64,000 nt of DNA from Citrobacter youngae ATCC 29220 (GCF_000155975.1 NZ_GG730299.1:2229813-2293812), one strand, 5' to 3'; shown: positions 1 through 10,182, counted from the first letter of the stretch. Translations and numbers: made by a program. The notes: generated by a model not told the origin, from the sequence alone.

Positions 1-669
1 CTGGCGAAACAGCGCCATGAAGGAAAAAAAATTGGCTGTATCGTCATGAACGCCAACCCCTTCACCGACGGACATCGTTTTCTGATCCAACAGGCGGCCG
101 CGCAATGTGACTGGCTGCATCTGTTTCTGGTGAAAGAAGATACCTCGCGTTTTCCGTATGAAGACCGCCTGGATCTGGTGCTCAAAGGAACAAAAGACAT
201 TCCGCGTTTAACCGTGCATCGCGGTTCGGAATACATCATTTCCCGCGCCACGTTCCCGTGCTACTTCATCAAAGAGCAGAGCGTTATTAACCACTGCTAC
301 ACCGAAATAGACCTGAAAATCTTCCGCCAGTACCTGGCCCCGGCTCTCGGCGTCACGCATCGCTTCGTGGGCACTGAGCCATATTGCACCGTCACCTCCC
401 AGTACAACAACGACATGCGTTACTGGCTGGAGACCCCAACGCTTCCCGCCCCGCCGATTGAACTGGTGGAAATTGAGCGGCTGTGTTTCCGGGAGATGCC
501 GATTTCCGCCTCCTGGGTACGCAAGCTGCTGGTTAAAAAAGATCTCACGGCTATCGCATCCCTGGTTCCTGACGCCACGCTGCACTATCTGCAAAGCATG
601 GCTGAACGAGCCTCATCGGGTGCGGCAGTCCGCCAAAATACCCCCGCATTAGCAACAGGTGAAAAATGA
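1..669 (+). CDS. citC: [Citrate (pro-3S)-lyase] ligase CitC, 5' end missing
   Basis: The window opens inside this gene: codons are open from base 1, upstream of the first ATG at 46, so the N-terminal part is missing. CitC acetylates the thiol of the CitD prosthetic group with acetate and ATP to activate citrate lyase. What remains is the nucleotidylyltransferase domain, with the (T/H)xGH-type motif in NPFTDGH and a late ISASWVRK motif that matches the family's ISSTxxR signature. The stop codon overlaps the citD start (ATGA), and the gene order citC-D-E-F-X-G-T matches the anaerobic citrate fermentation operon. The identity is firm from order and motifs. Confidence 0.95.
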   Translation: MAKQRHEGKKIGCIVMNANPFTDGHRFLIQQAAAQCDWLHLFLVKEDTSRFPYEDRLDLVLKGTKDIPRLTVHRGSEYIISRATFPCYFIKEQSVINHCYTEIDLKIFRQYLAPALGVTHRFVGTEPYCTVTSQYNNDMRYWLETPTLPAPPIELVEIERLCFREMPISASWVRKLLVKKDLTAIASLVPDATLHYLQSMAERASSGAAVRQNTPALATGEK

Positions 670-962
670 AAATAAACCAGGCAGCCGTCGCAGGCACACT
701 CGAGTCCGGTGATGTGATGATCCGCATCGCCCCGCTCGATTCGCAGGATATTGACCTGCAGGTTAACAGTAGCGTCGAAAAGCAGTTCGGTGATGCCATC
801 CGGGCCACCATTCTGGACGTACTGTCCCGCTACAACGTACGCGGCGTGCAATTAAATGTTGATGATAAAGGCGCACTGGACTGCATTTTACGTGCGCGAC
901 TGGAAGCACTACTGGCCCGCGCCGGCGGTATTCCGGCACTGCCATGGGAGGATTGCCAGTGA
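666..962 (+). CDS. citD: Citrate lyase acyl carrier protein (gamma subunit) CitD
   Basis: 98 residues, the usual length. CitD carries the phosphoribosyl-dephospho-CoA prosthetic group on which acetyl and citryl thioesters are held during citrate cleavage. The attachment serine is Ser14, in LESGD near the N-terminus. The start overlaps the citC stop by four bases and the stop overlaps the citE start, so CitC, CitD and CitE are translationally coupled. Function follows from family and operon context. Confidence 0.96.
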   Translation: MKINQAAVAGTLESGDVMIRIAPLDSQDIDLQVNSSVEKQFGDAIRATILDVLSRYNVRGVQLNVDDKGALDCILRARLEALLARAGGIPALPWEDCQ

Positions 963-1867
963 TTGCCGAATCTTTGCAACAACGTAAAACCCGTACCCGC
1001 CGCAGCATGTTGTTCGTACCGGGCGCCAATGCCGCCATGGTCAGCAACTCGTTTATCTACCCGGCTGATGCGCTGATGTTCGACCTGGAAGACTCCGTCG
1101 CGCTGCGTGAAAAAGATACCGCCCGCCGCATGGTGTACCACGCGCTGCAGCATCCGCTGTATCACGACGTTGAAACCATCGTGCGCGTAAACGCCCTCGA
1201 CTCCGAATGGGGCATCAACGACCTCGAAGCCGTGGTACGCGGCGGCGCCGACATCGTGCGTTTACCGAAAACCGATACCGCACAGGATGTCACCGACATC
1301 GAAAGCGAAATCCTGCGTATCGAGAAAGCCTGTGGCCGTGAGCCCGGCAGCACCGGTCTGTTAGCCGCCATCGAATCACCGTTAGGCATTACCCGCGCGG
1401 TAGAAATTGCCCACGCTTCAGAACGTCTGATCGGCATTGCCCTGGGTGCAGAAGATTATGTGCGTAACCTGCGTACTGAACGTTCCCCGGAAGGGACTGA
1501 ACTGCTGTTTGCCCGCTGCTCTATTTTGCAGGCTGCGCGCTCTGCCGGTATTCAGGCGTTCGACACCGTCTATTCCGATGCCAACAACGAAGCCGGTTTC
1601 CTGCACGAAGCCTCACACATCAAGCAGCTGGGTTTTGACGGCAAGTCGCTGATCAACCCCCGCCAGATTGAACTTCTGCATAACCTCTATGCCCCGACGC
1701 GCAAAGAGCTGGCTCATGCCCGTCTGGTGGTGGAAGCCGCTGAAGCTGCCGCCCGCGAAGGTCGTGGCGTGGTTTCCCTGAACGGCAAGATGGTCGACAG
1801 CCCGGTTATCGAGCGCGCCCTTCTGGTTATCTCCCGGGCAGAACTTTCCGGCATTCGCGAAGAATAA
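959..1867 (+). CDS. citE: Citrate lyase beta subunit (citryl-ACP lyase) CitE
   Basis: CitE cleaves citryl-ACP to oxaloacetate and acetyl-ACP. It is an HpcH/HpaI-aldolase-type TIM barrel, with acidic metal-site motifs in FDLEDSV and AIESPLG. I chose the GTG at 959, giving 302 residues: it overlaps the citD stop (GTGA) and has a GGAGG ribosome binding site at 947-951. The in-frame ATG at 944 lies before that site and would absorb it. The protein closely matches my memory of E. coli CitE, including the C-terminal AELSGIREE. Confidence 0.95.
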   Translation: MIAESLQQRKTRTRRSMLFVPGANAAMVSNSFIYPADALMFDLEDSVALREKDTARRMVYHALQHPLYHDVETIVRVNALDSEWGINDLEAVVRGGADIVRLPKTDTAQDVTDIESEILRIEKACGREPGSTGLLAAIESPLGITRAVEIAHASERLIGIALGAEDYVRNLRTERSPEGTELLFARCSILQAARSAGIQAFDTVYSDANNEAGFLHEASHIKQLGFDGKSLINPRQIELLHNLYAPTRKELAHARLVVEAAEAAAREGRGVVSLNGKMVDSPVIERALLVISRAELSGIREE

Positions 1868-1876
1868 GGCAAAAAA

Positions 1877-3409
1877 ATGACGCAGAAAATCGAACAGTCT
1901 CAACGCCAGGATCGCGTGGCGACCTGGAGCCGTCATGCAGAAAGCGAGCTTTCCGCTTATCAGAGCACCGCAAAAGCAGAACTGCAGAAGCAAAAACCGC
2001 GCGACAAAAAGCTGTGCGCTAATCTGGAAGACGCCATTCGTCGTTCAGGTTTACAGGATGGCATGACCATCTCTTTCCACCACGCATTCCGCGGTGGCGA
2101 TCTGACGATTAACCTGGTGATGGACGCCATCGCCAGCATGGGCTTTAAAAACCTGACGCTGGCCTCCAGCTCCCTGAGCGACTGCCATGCGCCGCTGGTT
2201 GAGCACATCCGTCAGGGCGTGGTCAGCCGTATTTATACCTCCGGGCTGCGTGGCCCGCTGGCAGAAGAGATCTCCCGTGGTCTGCTGGCCGAACCGGTAC
2301 AGATCCACTCCCACGGCGGTCGTGTGCACCTGGTGCAAAGCGGCGAGCTCAGCATTGATGTCGCATTCCTCGGCGTCCCGTCGTGCGACCCGTCTGGTAA
2401 CGCCAACGGTTATACCGGAAAAGCGTGCTGCGGCTCACTGGGCTATGCCCGCGTCGATGCCGAAAACGCCAGACAGGTTGTCCTGCTGACCGAACAGCTG
2501 CTGACCTATCCGCACAACCCGGCCAGCATTACCCAGGATCAGGTCGATCTGATCGTGCAGATCGACCAGGTCGGCGATGCGGACAAAATTGGTGCGGATG
2601 CGACCCGCATGACCACCAACCCGCGTGAACTGTTGATCGCCCGCAGCGCGGCAGACGTCATTGCGAATTCCGGTTACTTCAATGAGGGCTTCTCATTGCA
2701 GACCGGTACCGGCGGCGCGTCTCTGGCCGTGACCCGTTTCCTGGAAGACAAAATGCGCAGCCGCGACATCCATGCCGATTTCGCGCTGGGCGGCATCACC
2801 GCCACCATCGTCGATCTGCATGAAAAAGGCTTAATCCGCAAGCTGCTGGACGTACAGAGCTTCGACAGCGCCGCCGCGAAATCCCTGGCCCGCAATCCAA
2901 ATCACATTGAGATCAGCGCCAACCAGTACGCTAACTGGGGCTCGAAAGGCGCATCGGTCGATCGTCTGGACGTTGTGGTTCTGAGCGCGCTGGAAGTCGA
3001 CACCAGTTTCAACGTTAACGTCCTGACCGGCTCTGACGGCGTGCTGCGCGGCGCTTCCGGTGGTCACTGCGATACTGCGGTTGCCGCCGCGCTGTCCATC
3101 ATCGTCGCACCGCTGGTTCGCGGACGTATCCCGACGCTGGTGGATAACGTCCTGACCTGCGTAACCCCGGGTTCCAGCGTTGACATCCTGGTCACCGACC
3201 ACGGTATCGCCGTTAACCCTGCGCGTCCGGAACTGGCGGAACGTCTTAAAGAAGCGGGTATGAAAGTGGTGTCGATTGAATGGCTGCGCGAACGCGCCCA
3301 GCAGCTCACCGGCCAGCCGCGCGCCATCGAATTTACCGACCGCGTGATTGCCGTGGTGCGCTACCGCGATGGTTCGGTCATTGACGTTGTGCATCAGGTG
3401 AAGGAATAA
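1877..3409 (+). CDS. citF: Citrate lyase alpha subunit (citrate:acetyl-ACP transferase) CitF
   Basis: 510 residues, full family length. CitF exchanges acetyl for citryl on the CitD carrier, the first half-reaction of citrate lyase; it belongs to a family related to class I CoA-transferases. Gly-rich loops such as TGTGGASL and GASGGHCDTAVAAAL are visible. It starts nine bases after citE and is followed three bases later by citX, so it is an internal operon gene. Confidence 0.96.
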   Translation: MTQKIEQSQRQDRVATWSRHAESELSAYQSTAKAELQKQKPRDKKLCANLEDAIRRSGLQDGMTISFHHAFRGGDLTINLVMDAIASMGFKNLTLASSSLSDCHAPLVEHIRQGVVSRIYTSGLRGPLAEEISRGLLAEPVQIHSHGGRVHLVQSGELSIDVAFLGVPSCDPSGNANGYTGKACCGSLGYARVDAENARQVVLLTEQLLTYPHNPASITQDQVDLIVQIDQVGDADKIGADATRMTTNPRELLIARSAADVIANSGYFNEGFSLQTGTGGASLAVTRFLEDKMRSRDIHADFALGGITATIVDLHEKGLIRKLLDVQSFDSAAAKSLARNPNHIEISANQYANWGSKGASVDRLDVVVLSALEVDTSFNVNVLTGSDGVLRGASGGHCDTAVAAALSIIVAPLVRGRIPTLVDNVLTCVTPGSSVDILVTDHGIAVNPARPELAERLKEAGMKVVSIEWLRERAQQLTGQPRAIEFTDRVIAVVRYRDGSVIDVVHQVKE

Positions 3410-3412
3410 GCC

Positions 3413-3967
3413 ATGCACCTGCTCCCTGAACACGCCACCTGCCACGCGGTTTCCATCCCCGGGCTGCTCGCCAGCCGCGATGAGAGACAGGCAAGGCAGC
3501 AGGCGTGGCTCTCGCGCCACCACGCGCCACTGGTCTCGTTTACCGTGGTCGCGCCAGGTCCGGTTAAAGACAGCGCATTAACCCGCCGCATCTTTAATCA
3601 CGGCGTCACCGCCCTGCTCGCGCTGGCGGAAAAATCCGCCTGGCTTGTCAGGGAGCAGACTGCGCTGGTCTCGGCCAGCGGACCGGAAGGCCTGCTGGCC
3701 ATTGAGGCTCCGGCCCACAACCTCAAGCTCGCCACTATCGGGCTTGAGCATTCACACCCGCTGGGACGGTTATGGGACATCGACGTCCTGACCCCTGAAG
3801 GGGAAATTCTGTCCCGGCGTCATTTCGCGCTCCCTGCCCGCCGCTGTCTGCTGTGCGGGCAAAGCGCTGCCGAATGCGCGCGGGGTAAAACCCACGCGCT
3901 TTCCGACTTACTCACTCAGATGGAGGCACTGCTGCATGATGCCGATTCCCGCCACATCAACCAGTAA
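3413..3967 (+). CDS. citX: Apo-citrate lyase phosphoribosyl-dephospho-CoA transferase CitX
   Basis: 184 residues. CitX transfers the triphosphoribosyl-dephospho-CoA made by CitG onto the serine of apo-CitD. The C-terminal half contains a paired-cysteine segment, [11 protein letters not shown], characteristic of CitX. The 3' end overlaps citG by 32 bases in another frame. In some bacteria CitX and CitG are fused, so close coupling here is expected. Confidence 0.94.
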   Translation: MHLLPEHATCHAVSIPGLLASRDERQARQQAWLSRHHAPLVSFTVVAPGPVKDSALTRRIFNHGVTALLALAEKSAWLVREQTALVSASGPEGLLAIEAPAHNLKLATIGLEHSHPLGRLWDIDVLTPEGEILSRRHFALPARRCLLCGQSAAECARGKTHALSDLLTQMEALLHDADSRHINQ

Positions 3968-4841
3968 CGCAGTCCTTCCTCTGGATCTGCCTGACGCTTA
4001 CGCCACGCTGGCATGGCGCGCCATGCTGACGGAAGTCAACCTGTCGCCCAAACCGGGTCTGGTGGATCGTATTAATAACGGCGCGCATAAAGATATGGCG
4101 CTGGAAGATTTTTATCGCAGTGCTGAAGCGATTCAGACATGGCTGCCGCGTTTTATCGAATACGGCGCATTCAGCGCACAGCAGTCGCCGGAAGATGTCC
4201 TGCAAGGACTGCGTCCGCTGGGCATGGCCTGCGAAGCCGATATGTTTCGCGCCACCGCCGGGGTGAACACCCATAAAGGCAGCATCTTTTCGCTGGGATT
4301 ACTGTGCGCCGCTATTGGCCGCCTGCTCCAGCTCCGCCTGACCGTTACCGCTGAAACCCTTTGCTCTACGGCAGCAGCATTTTGCCGGGGCCTGACCGGG
4401 CGCGAACTGCGCCAGAACAATCAACAACTCACGGCGGGCCAGCGTCTTTATCAGCAACTGGGATTAACCGGCGCACGCGGCGAAGCCGAAGCGGGATACC
4501 CCCTCGTCATTGAGCATGCCCTGCCGCACTACCGCGCCCTGCTGGCTGAGGGTCGCGATCCTGAACTGGCGTTACTCGATACGTTACTGCTGCTGATGTC
4601 TGTCAACGGTGACACCAACGTGGCTTCCCGCGGTGGCGCAGAAGGCCTGCGCTGGCTACAGCAGCAGGCTGCCACCTTGTTACAACAAGGCGGGATTCGA
4701 ACCCCCGCCGATCTCGAATACCTGCGCCAGTTCGACCAACAGTGTATTGAACGCAACCTCAGTCCCGGGGGCAGCGCCGATCTGCTGATCGTCACCTGGT
4801 TCTTAGCTCAGATTTCACAAGTTCATCATTATCACAATTAA
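3936..4841 (+). CDS. citG: Triphosphoribosyl-dephospho-CoA synthase CitG
   Basis: 301 residues. CitG condenses ATP with dephospho-CoA to make the citrate lyase prosthetic-group precursor. Family motifs are visible: SPKPGLVDR near the N-terminus, [11 protein letters not shown] in the middle and [14 protein letters not shown] toward the C-terminus. The start is a pair of ATGs inside citX; 32 bases of overlap indicate coupled translation. The next gene, citT, begins 23 bases downstream behind a GGAGA ribosome binding site. Confidence 0.95.
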   Translation: MMPIPATSTSNAVLPLDLPDAYATLAWRAMLTEVNLSPKPGLVDRINNGAHKDMALEDFYRSAEAIQTWLPRFIEYGAFSAQQSPEDVLQGLRPLGMACEADMFRATAGVNTHKGSIFSLGLLCAAIGRLLQLRLTVTAETLCSTAAAFCRGLTGRELRQNNQQLTAGQRLYQQLGLTGARGEAEAGYPLVIEHALPHYRALLAEGRDPELALLDTLLLLMSVNGDTNVASRGGAEGLRWLQQQAATLLQQGGIRTPADLEYLRQFDQQCIERNLSPGGSADLLIVTWFLAQISQVHHYHN

Positions 4842-4864
4842 AGATCCTTTCCGGAGAATCATTC

Positions 4865-6328
4865 ATGTCTTTAGCAAAAGATAAAATTTGGAAGTTACTG
4901 GCCCCATTGGTAGTCATGGGCGTCATGTTTCTTATCCCTGTCCCAGATGGAATGCCCCCACAGGCATGGCACTACTTTGCCGTGTTTGTGGCCATGATTG
5001 TCGGGATGATTCTGGAGCCAATTCCAGCAACGGCAATCAGCTTTATCGCCGTGACGATCTGCGTTATCGGCAGTAACTATCTGCTGTTTGACGCTTCAGA
5101 GCTGGCCGACCCGGCGTTTAAAGCGGGTAAGCAAGCGCTGAAATGGGGTCTGGCAGGCTTCTCCAGCACCACCGTGTGGCTGGTATTTGGCGCGTTTATT
5201 TTTGCGCTGGGTTATGAAGTCACCGGCCTGGGCCGTCGTATCGCGCTGTTCCTGGTGAAATTCATGGGTAAACGTACCCTGACGCTGGGCTATGCGATTG
5301 TTATTATCGACATCCTGCTGGCGCCGTTTACGCCGTCCAACACCGCGCGTACCGGTGGTACCGTATTCCCGGTTATCAAAAACCTGCCGCCGCTGTTTAA
5401 ATCATTCCCGAACGATCCTTCCGCGCGCCGTATCGGCGGATATCTGATGTGGATGATGGTCATCAGTACCAGCCTTAGCTCCTCTATGTTCGTTACCGGC
5501 GCTGCGCCTAACGTGCTCGGTCTGGAGTTCGTCAACAAAATTGCCGGTATTCAAATCAGCTGGTTGCAGTGGTTCCTCAGCTTCCTGCCGGTCGGTATTA
5601 TTTTGCTGATCGTTGCGCCGTGGCTGTCCTACGTTCTGTACAAACCAGAAGTTACTCACAGTGCTGAAGTTGCCGCATGGGCCGGTGATGAACTGAAAAC
5701 CATGGGTAAACTGACGCGTAAAGAGCTGACCCTGATCGGTCTGGTTCTGCTCAGCCTGGGTCTGTGGGTCTTCGGGGGTAAACTGATTGATGCCACCGCG
5801 GTGGGTCTGCTGGCCGTTTCCCTGATGCTGGCGCTGCACGTTGTACCGTGGAAAGACATCACCCGTTATAACAGCGCATGGAACACTCTGGTTAACCTCG
5901 CTACGCTGGTCGTTATGGCGAATGGTTTAACCCGTTCAGGCTTCATCGACTGGTTCGCCAACACCATGAGCACTCATCTGGAAGGTTTCTCGCCTAACGC
6001 GACGGTTATCGTTCTGGTACTGGTGTTCTACTTTGCTCACTACCTGTTTGCCAGCCTTTCCGCTCACACCGCCACCATGCTGCCGGTTATTCTGGCGGTC
6101 GGTAAAGGTATTCCGGGCGTGCCGATGGAACACCTGTGTATCCTGCTGGTACTGTCCATCGGTATCATGGGCTGTCTGACTCCGTATGCAACGGGCCCTG
6201 GCGTTATCATCTACGGCTGTGGTTATGTGAAGTCCAAAGACTACTGGCGTCTGGGTGCTATTTTCGGCGTTATCTATATCGCAATGCTTCTGCTGGTCGG
6301 CTGGCCGATTCTGGCAATGTGGAGCTAA
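4865..6328 (+). CDS. citT: Citrate/succinate antiporter CitT
   Basis: 487 residues, a hydrophobic inner-membrane protein of the divalent anion:sodium symporter (DASS) family. CitT imports citrate in exchange for succinate, feeding citrate lyase under fermentative conditions. The family signatures FTPSNTARTGG and SAHTATMLPV are present in the two pseudo-repeats, alongside roughly a dozen hydrophobic segments. It is the last gene of the operon, with a strong terminator 30 bases downstream. Confidence 0.95.
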   Translation: MSLAKDKIWKLLAPLVVMGVMFLIPVPDGMPPQAWHYFAVFVAMIVGMILEPIPATAISFIAVTICVIGSNYLLFDASELADPAFKAGKQALKWGLAGFSSTTVWLVFGAFIFALGYEVTGLGRRIALFLVKFMGKRTLTLGYAIVIIDILLAPFTPSNTARTGGTVFPVIKNLPPLFKSFPNDPSARRIGGYLMWMMVISTSLSSSMFVTGAAPNVLGLEFVNKIAGIQISWLQWFLSFLPVGIILLIVAPWLSYVLYKPEVTHSAEVAAWAGDELKTMGKLTRKELTLIGLVLLSLGLWVFGGKLIDATAVGLLAVSLMLALHVVPWKDITRYNSAWNTLVNLATLVVMANGLTRSGFIDWFANTMSTHLEGFSPNATVIVLVLVFYFAHYLFASLSAHTATMLPVILAVGKGIPGVPMEHLCILLVLSIGIMGCLTPYATGPGVIIYGCGYVKSKDYWRLGAIFGVIYIAMLLLVGWPILAMWS

Positions 6329-6358
6329 TCATTCCGGTTCACGCCTGATAAAAATGAT

Positions 6359-6389
6359 GCCAGTCAGCTAAACCTGACTGGCTTTTTTT
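6359..6389 (+). terminator. Rho-independent terminator of the cit operon
   Basis: Perfect 9-bp stem (GCCAGTCAG with CTGACTGGC), 6-base loop, then seven T. It lies 30 bases after the citT stop. Confidence 0.95.
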
Positions 6390-6438
6390 ATGATTAAATA
6401 GATGATATTCAGAATTTATATAAGTATCCGAAATCATC

Positions 6439-7245
6439 ATGACATCAACATGGCGTTATTCTTCTCTACTGGCCGCATTTCTGCTCCCTGTTTCTGCGGC
6501 TCAGGCCGATGCACTTCAGGCAAAACAGTACGCTGATTTTGACAGCTACGTGCTGGCCCTCTCCTGGCAAAGCGGATTTTGTCAGAGCCAACACGAGCGC
6601 AATCGTCAGGAGCCGGACGAATGTCGTCTGCAAAAAGAGCTCGCGGACAAAGCGGATTTCCTGACCGTTCACGGTTTATGGCCCAGCCTGCCAAAATCGA
6701 TCGCCGCTCGCGGAGTAGACAACCGCCGCTGGATGCGTTTTGGCTGCGCAACACGTCCCATTCCTAACCTGCCTGAAGCGCGTGCCAGCCGCAAATGCGC
6801 AGCGCCTGAAACCGGTCTGTCACTGGAGAGTGCGGCGAAACTAAGCGCCGTGATGCCAGGCGCAGGCGGAACATCCTGCCTGGAACGCTATGAGTATGCC
6901 AAACACGGCGCCTGTTTTGGTTTTGATCCCGACGTGTACTTTGGCACGATGGTGCGGCTGAATAATGAGGTTAAGAACAGCGAAGCGGGCAAGTTCCTCG
7001 CGGATAACTACGGCAAAACCGTCAGCCGCAGAGCATTTGACGCCGCCATCGCCAAAAGCTGGGGTAAAGAGAGCGTCAAAGCCGTGAAGCTAAGCTGCCA
7101 CGGCAACCCGGCTTATCTCACAGAGATCCAGTTATCTCTGAAAACCGACACCATCAATCAACCGCTATCCGCGCAGTCATTCTTATCTCAGCCGCATCCG
7201 GGTAACTGCGGTAAACAGTTTATTATCGACAAGGCAGGATACTGA
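6439..7245 (+). CDS. rna: Periplasmic ribonuclease I (RNase T2 family)
   Basis: 268 residues with a Sec signal peptide ending near the AQADA segment (about residues 1-24). RNase I is the broad-specificity periplasmic endoribonuclease of enterobacteria. Both RNase T2 catalytic boxes are visible: FLTVHGLWPS and EYAKHGACFG, each with its active-site histidine. Several cysteines are in positions expected for disulfides. It lies downstream of the cit terminator with its own AT-rich promoter region. In E. coli rna is next to rnk; here two extra genes separate them. Confidence 0.95.
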   Translation: MTSTWRYSSLLAAFLLPVSAAQADALQAKQYADFDSYVLALSWQSGFCQSQHERNRQEPDECRLQKELADKADFLTVHGLWPSLPKSIAARGVDNRRWMRFGCATRPIPNLPEARASRKCAAPETGLSLESAAKLSAVMPGAGGTSCLERYEYAKHGACFGFDPDVYFGTMVRLNNEVKNSEAGKFLADNYGKTVSRRAFDAAIAKSWGKESVKAVKLSCHGNPAYLTEIQLSLKTDTINQPLSAQSFLSQPHPGNCGKQFIIDKAGY

Positions 7246-7252
7246 AAATAGC

Positions 7253-7279
7253 GACCGACGCCGCAGTCTGGCGTCGGTC
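7253..7279. terminator. Hairpin between convergent rna and flavin-reductase gene
   Basis: Perfect 10-bp stem GACCGACGCC/GGCGTCGGTC with a 7-base loop between two converging genes. There is no strong T run on either side, so its terminator role is inferred from position. Confidence 0.6.
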
Positions 7280-7286
7280 TGCCTGC

Positions 7287-7910
7287 TTAGCGTTGCAAAC
7301 GGGCGTCCGGGCGAACCAGATCAAAGCGGTGTGTTTCACTGATCGAATAATAGGCCGTAGGTCCACCGGCACGCAGTACCGGTTTCGCTTTCGCCGTCTG
7401 GTAGATGCCTTCTTCCAGTAGCGTTTCATCAATATGAATACCCACCACTTCGCCCAGCACCAGCCAGGTTTCTACAGGCGCGCCATCAGCGGTGGTCAGT
7501 TGCAGAGTTTGCGATAAACGGCACTCAAAATTAACCGGGCTTTGCGCCACGCGCGGCACGCCGACAATCCGGCTGTCGGCCTTACTCAGCCCAGCGGCAA
7601 AAAACTCGTCCTCGCCGTGCGGCAAGCTGGCCGACGTTTCATTCATCGCGCTGGCCAGTTCAAGGGTGGTCAGGTTCCAGACAAACTCACCGGTTTCGAC
7701 AATATTCTGCACGCTGTCTTTCCAGCCGCTGCTGGCAAAACCAATAATCGGTGGATGGTAGTTAAAGCAGTTAAAGAAACTGTATGGCGCCAGGTTATGT
7801 CGCCCGTTGCTGTCGCGCGACGCAATCCAGCCAATGGGGCGCGGTCCAATGATGGCATTTAGCGGGTCGTGCGGTAAGCCGTGTCCCTGTGATGGTTGAT
7901 AAAAATACAT
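7287..7910 (-). CDS. Flavin reductase-like FMN-binding split-barrel protein
   Basis: 207 residues. The N-terminal GPRPIGWIASRD motif and the following NLAPYSFFN segment are typical of the flavin-reductase-like FMN-binding domain family, whose members bind FMN and often reduce flavin with NAD(P)H. An AGAAGG ribosome binding site precedes the ATG. It lies 96 bases downstream of the chloroperoxidase-like gene on the same strand, so the two may be co-transcribed. The pair is absent between rna and rnk in E. coli K-12 as I remember it. The specific substrate cannot be told from sequence. Confidence 0.8.
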   Translation of the reverse strand: MYFYQPSQGHGLPHDPLNAIIGPRPIGWIASRDSNGRHNLAPYSFFNCFNYHPPIIGFASSGWKDSVQNIVETGEFVWNLTTLELASAMNETSASLPHGEDEFFAAGLSKADSRIVGVPRVAQSPVNFECRLSQTLQLTTADGAPVETWLVLGEVVGIHIDETLLEEGIYQTAKAKPVLRAGGPTAYYSISETHRFDLVRPDARLQR

Positions 7911-8006
7911 GGCCTTCTCTGGTGTCGTTAACGGTAGCGCAGCACGAATTATGCTTCGCTCATCTCCCTGGAAAAAGAAGATCAGCGTAGAACAATCCGT
8001 TAAAGA

Positions 8007-8837
8007 TTACGACTGAATAAAGTTGAACAGATCGCCATTGATCTGCTGTTTATGGGTGGTGCAAATGCCGTGAGAACCACCGGCATACACTTTCAACTGC
8101 GCATCCGGCAATATTTCCGCCGCGACCTTGCCGCAGGTTTCAAACGGGACAATCTGATCGTCATCGCCGTGGATCACCAGCGTCGGGATGGTCATCTTTT
8201 TGAGATCCTCACGCAGGTCCGTTTCTGAAAACGCGTGAATACAGTCATACAACGCTTTGATTGACCCTTGTAAGCCCTGTTCAACAAAACTTTCCCGGAC
8301 AGCCTTCGACTCTTTTGCGCCCGGACGGTTATAACCATAGAATGCCGCGGTCAGTTCATAGAAGAAGGCGGCGCGATCGTTGATCACCCCTTCACGGATG
8401 CCATCAAACACCTCTTTCGGCACGCCATTTGGGTTAAAGTCGGTCTTGATCATGATCGGCGTCACTGCGCCGATTAACACCGCTTTTGCCACCCGCTGCG
8501 TGCCATGGCGACCGATATACCGCGCCACTTCCCCCCCGCCGGTAGAGTGCCCAACATGCACGGCATCTTTAAGATTAAGATGCGCGGTAAGTTCAGCCAG
8601 ATCGTCAGCATACTGATCCATATTGTGCCCATCCCAGGGTTGGGCCGAACGCCCATGCCCACGCCTGTCATGGGCGATCACACGAAATCCTTTCGACCCG
8701 AGGAACAGCATCTGATCCTCAAACGCATCTGCCGTCAGCGGCCAACCATGGCTGAAGACAATAGGCTGTCCACTTCCCCAGTCTTTAAAATGCAAATAGC
8801 TGCCGTCTTTCAAGGTAAGTTTGTCGTACTGGCTCAT
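8007..8837 (-). CDS. Alpha/beta hydrolase, non-haem chloroperoxidase type
   Basis: 276 residues from the ATG at 8837, chosen because AGGAGATCTC sits just before it; an in-frame extension of 29 codons lacks such a site. The catalytic triad of the cofactor-free haloperoxidase/esterase group is visible: Ser98 in GHSTGG, Asp227 in HGDDDQ, His256 in GGSHG. The oxyanion segment SHGWPL is near residue 29. Members act as esterases or perhydrolases in vitro. It may form an operon with the FMN-binding gene downstream and is divergent from rnk. Confidence 0.85.
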   Translation of the reverse strand: MSQYDKLTLKDGSYLHFKDWGSGQPIVFSHGWPLTADAFEDQMLFLGSKGFRVIAHDRRGHGRSAQPWDGHNMDQYADDLAELTAHLNLKDAVHVGHSTGGGEVARYIGRHGTQRVAKAVLIGAVTPIMIKTDFNPNGVPKEVFDGIREGVINDRAAFFYELTAAFYGYNRPGAKESKAVRESFVEQGLQGSIKALYDCIHAFSETDLREDLKKMTIPTLVIHGDDDQIVPFETCGKVAAEILPDAQLKVYAGGSHGICTTHKQQINGDLFNFIQS

Positions 8838-9030
8838 GAGATCTCCTGTAGCGGAACACTGAGTTGTATTGACGCACCCGCAACGAGCGCTTAAAAAGCA
8901 TAATGCAAATTGGAGAACGATCACGTTTTTCGGCTAAAATCACACCATATGCGACAATATTGATGATTTACCTGAATGTGAACTAAATCACTTCAAACAT
9001 GGGGTAAGTCTCAGTATCATCATAAAAGCT

Positions 9031-9065
9031 AAACCCTTGCCGCCTGACGGTGAGGGTTTTCTTTT
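9031..9065 (+). terminator. Terminator-like hairpin in the rnk leader
   Basis: A 12-bp stem pairs 9031-9042 with 9048-9059 (two G-T pairs) around the loop CCTGA, followed by TCTTTT. It lies about 50 bases before the rnk start and after the only place an rnk promoter could be, so it looks like a premature terminator or attenuator, not the end of a gene. From memory, rnk leaders have been listed among attenuation candidates. Confidence 0.7.
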
Positions 9066-9113
9066 GGGATTATTTACCTGCGCACCCGCAGTATCGACGA
9101 CATGGAGTAATAA

Positions 9114-9524
9114 ATGTCCAGACCAACTATCATCATTAACGACCTCGATGCGGAACGCATTGACCGCCTGTTGGAGCAACCTGCGTTTGCTGGTTTACCG
9201 ATTGCCGACGCCCTGAATGCCGAGCTGGATCGCGCGCAAATGTGTTCTCCTGAAACCATGCCGCACGATGTCGTAACCATGAACAGCCGTGTGAAATTCC
9301 GCAATCTGAGTGATGGCGAAGTCCGCGTGCGTACCCTGGTGTATCCGGCCAATATGACTGACAGCAGCACGCAGCTTTCAGTCATGGCGCCGGTTGGCGC
9401 GGCACTTCTGGGACTGCGCGTTGGCGACACCATTCACTGGGAACTGCCCGGCGGGACCTCAACGCACCTCGAAGTCATCGAGCTGGAGTACCAACCTGAA
9501 GCTGCGGGCGACTACCTGCGCTAA
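9114..9524 (+). CDS. rnk: Regulator of nucleoside diphosphate kinase Rnk
   Basis: 136 residues with the Rnk N-terminal segment followed by a GreA/GreB-type C-terminal domain (about residues 50-130, including [15 protein letters not shown]). Rnk is an anti-Gre-like RNA-polymerase-binding protein and affects nucleoside diphosphate kinase levels. It follows the leader hairpin at 9031-9065. A small inverted repeat (GGATGC/GCATCC, about 9562-9577) after the stop may help terminate it. Confidence 0.95.
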   Translation: MSRPTIIINDLDAERIDRLLEQPAFAGLPIADALNAELDRAQMCSPETMPHDVVTMNSRVKFRNLSDGEVRVRTLVYPANMTDSSTQLSVMAPVGAALLGLRVGDTIHWELPGGTSTHLEVIELEYQPEAAGDYLR

Positions 9525-9711
9525 CTCTGTCTTATCAAAGCTATTCGCTTTATCTTACAGGGGATGCATCTGCATCCTCTTTCCGGTTCCCCCTCCTCTC
9601 CCGATCCGCGCGTTATTTCCCGTTCGCAAAACATAAATCTGTGTCGTGACTGACAGAATCATTTTTAATACTATGCTGTTATGTGTTCATGTAATGACAA
9701 GGAGAATGTTT

Positions 9712-10140
9712 ATGTACAACACAATCATAATGCCTGTTGATGTATTCGAAATGGAACTGAGTGACAAGGCTATTCGCCATGCAGAATTCCTGGCGCAGGA
9801 AAAAGGGGTTATCCATCTGCTGCACGTGCTGCCAGGCTCCGCGAGCTTAAGCCTGCACCGCTTTGCTGCGGACGTTCGTCGTTTTGAAGAGCATCTGCAA
9901 CACGAAGCGGAAACGCGTCTGCAAACGATGGTTGGTCACTTCAGCATCGATCCTTCCCGCATTAAACAGCACGTGCGCTTTGGCAGCGTCCGTGACGTGG
10001 TCAACGAGTTGGGTGAAGAATTGAATGCGGATGTGGTGGTCATTGGGTCACGTAACCCGTCCATCAGTACCCACCTGCTCGGCTCAAACGCCTCCAGCGT
10101 TGTCCGCCACGCCACTCTGCCGGTACTGGTTGTTCGCTAA
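9712..10140 (+). CDS. uspG: Universal stress protein UspG
   Basis: 142 residues. I start at the ATG at 9712, preceded by AAGGAGA; this gives the family N-terminus [10 protein letters not shown]. The C-terminal [23 protein letters not shown] is the ATP-binding GxxG-9x-GS(S/N) signature of the UspF/UspG group. UspG is a small cytoplasmic stress protein reported to be adenylated. It is the last backbone gene before the inserted acyl-CoA cluster and ends in a strong terminator. Confidence 0.95.
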   Translation: MYNTIIMPVDVFEMELSDKAIRHAEFLAQEKGVIHLLHVLPGSASLSLHRFAADVRRFEEHLQHEAETRLQTMVGHFSIDPSRIKQHVRFGSVRDVVNELGEELNADVVVIGSRNPSISTHLLGSNASSVVRHATLPVLVVR

Positions 10141-10153
10141 CAGTATATAAATG

Positions 10154-10181
10154 CCCCACCCGCCTGACGGGTGGGGTTTTT
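10154..10181 (+). terminator. Rho-independent terminator of uspG
   Basis: 9-bp stem CCCCACCCG/CGGGTGGGG, loop CCTGA, then TTTTT. It ends two bases before the convergent AraC-type gene stop and marks the left edge of the inserted cluster. Confidence 0.93.
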
Positions 10182-10182
10182 A

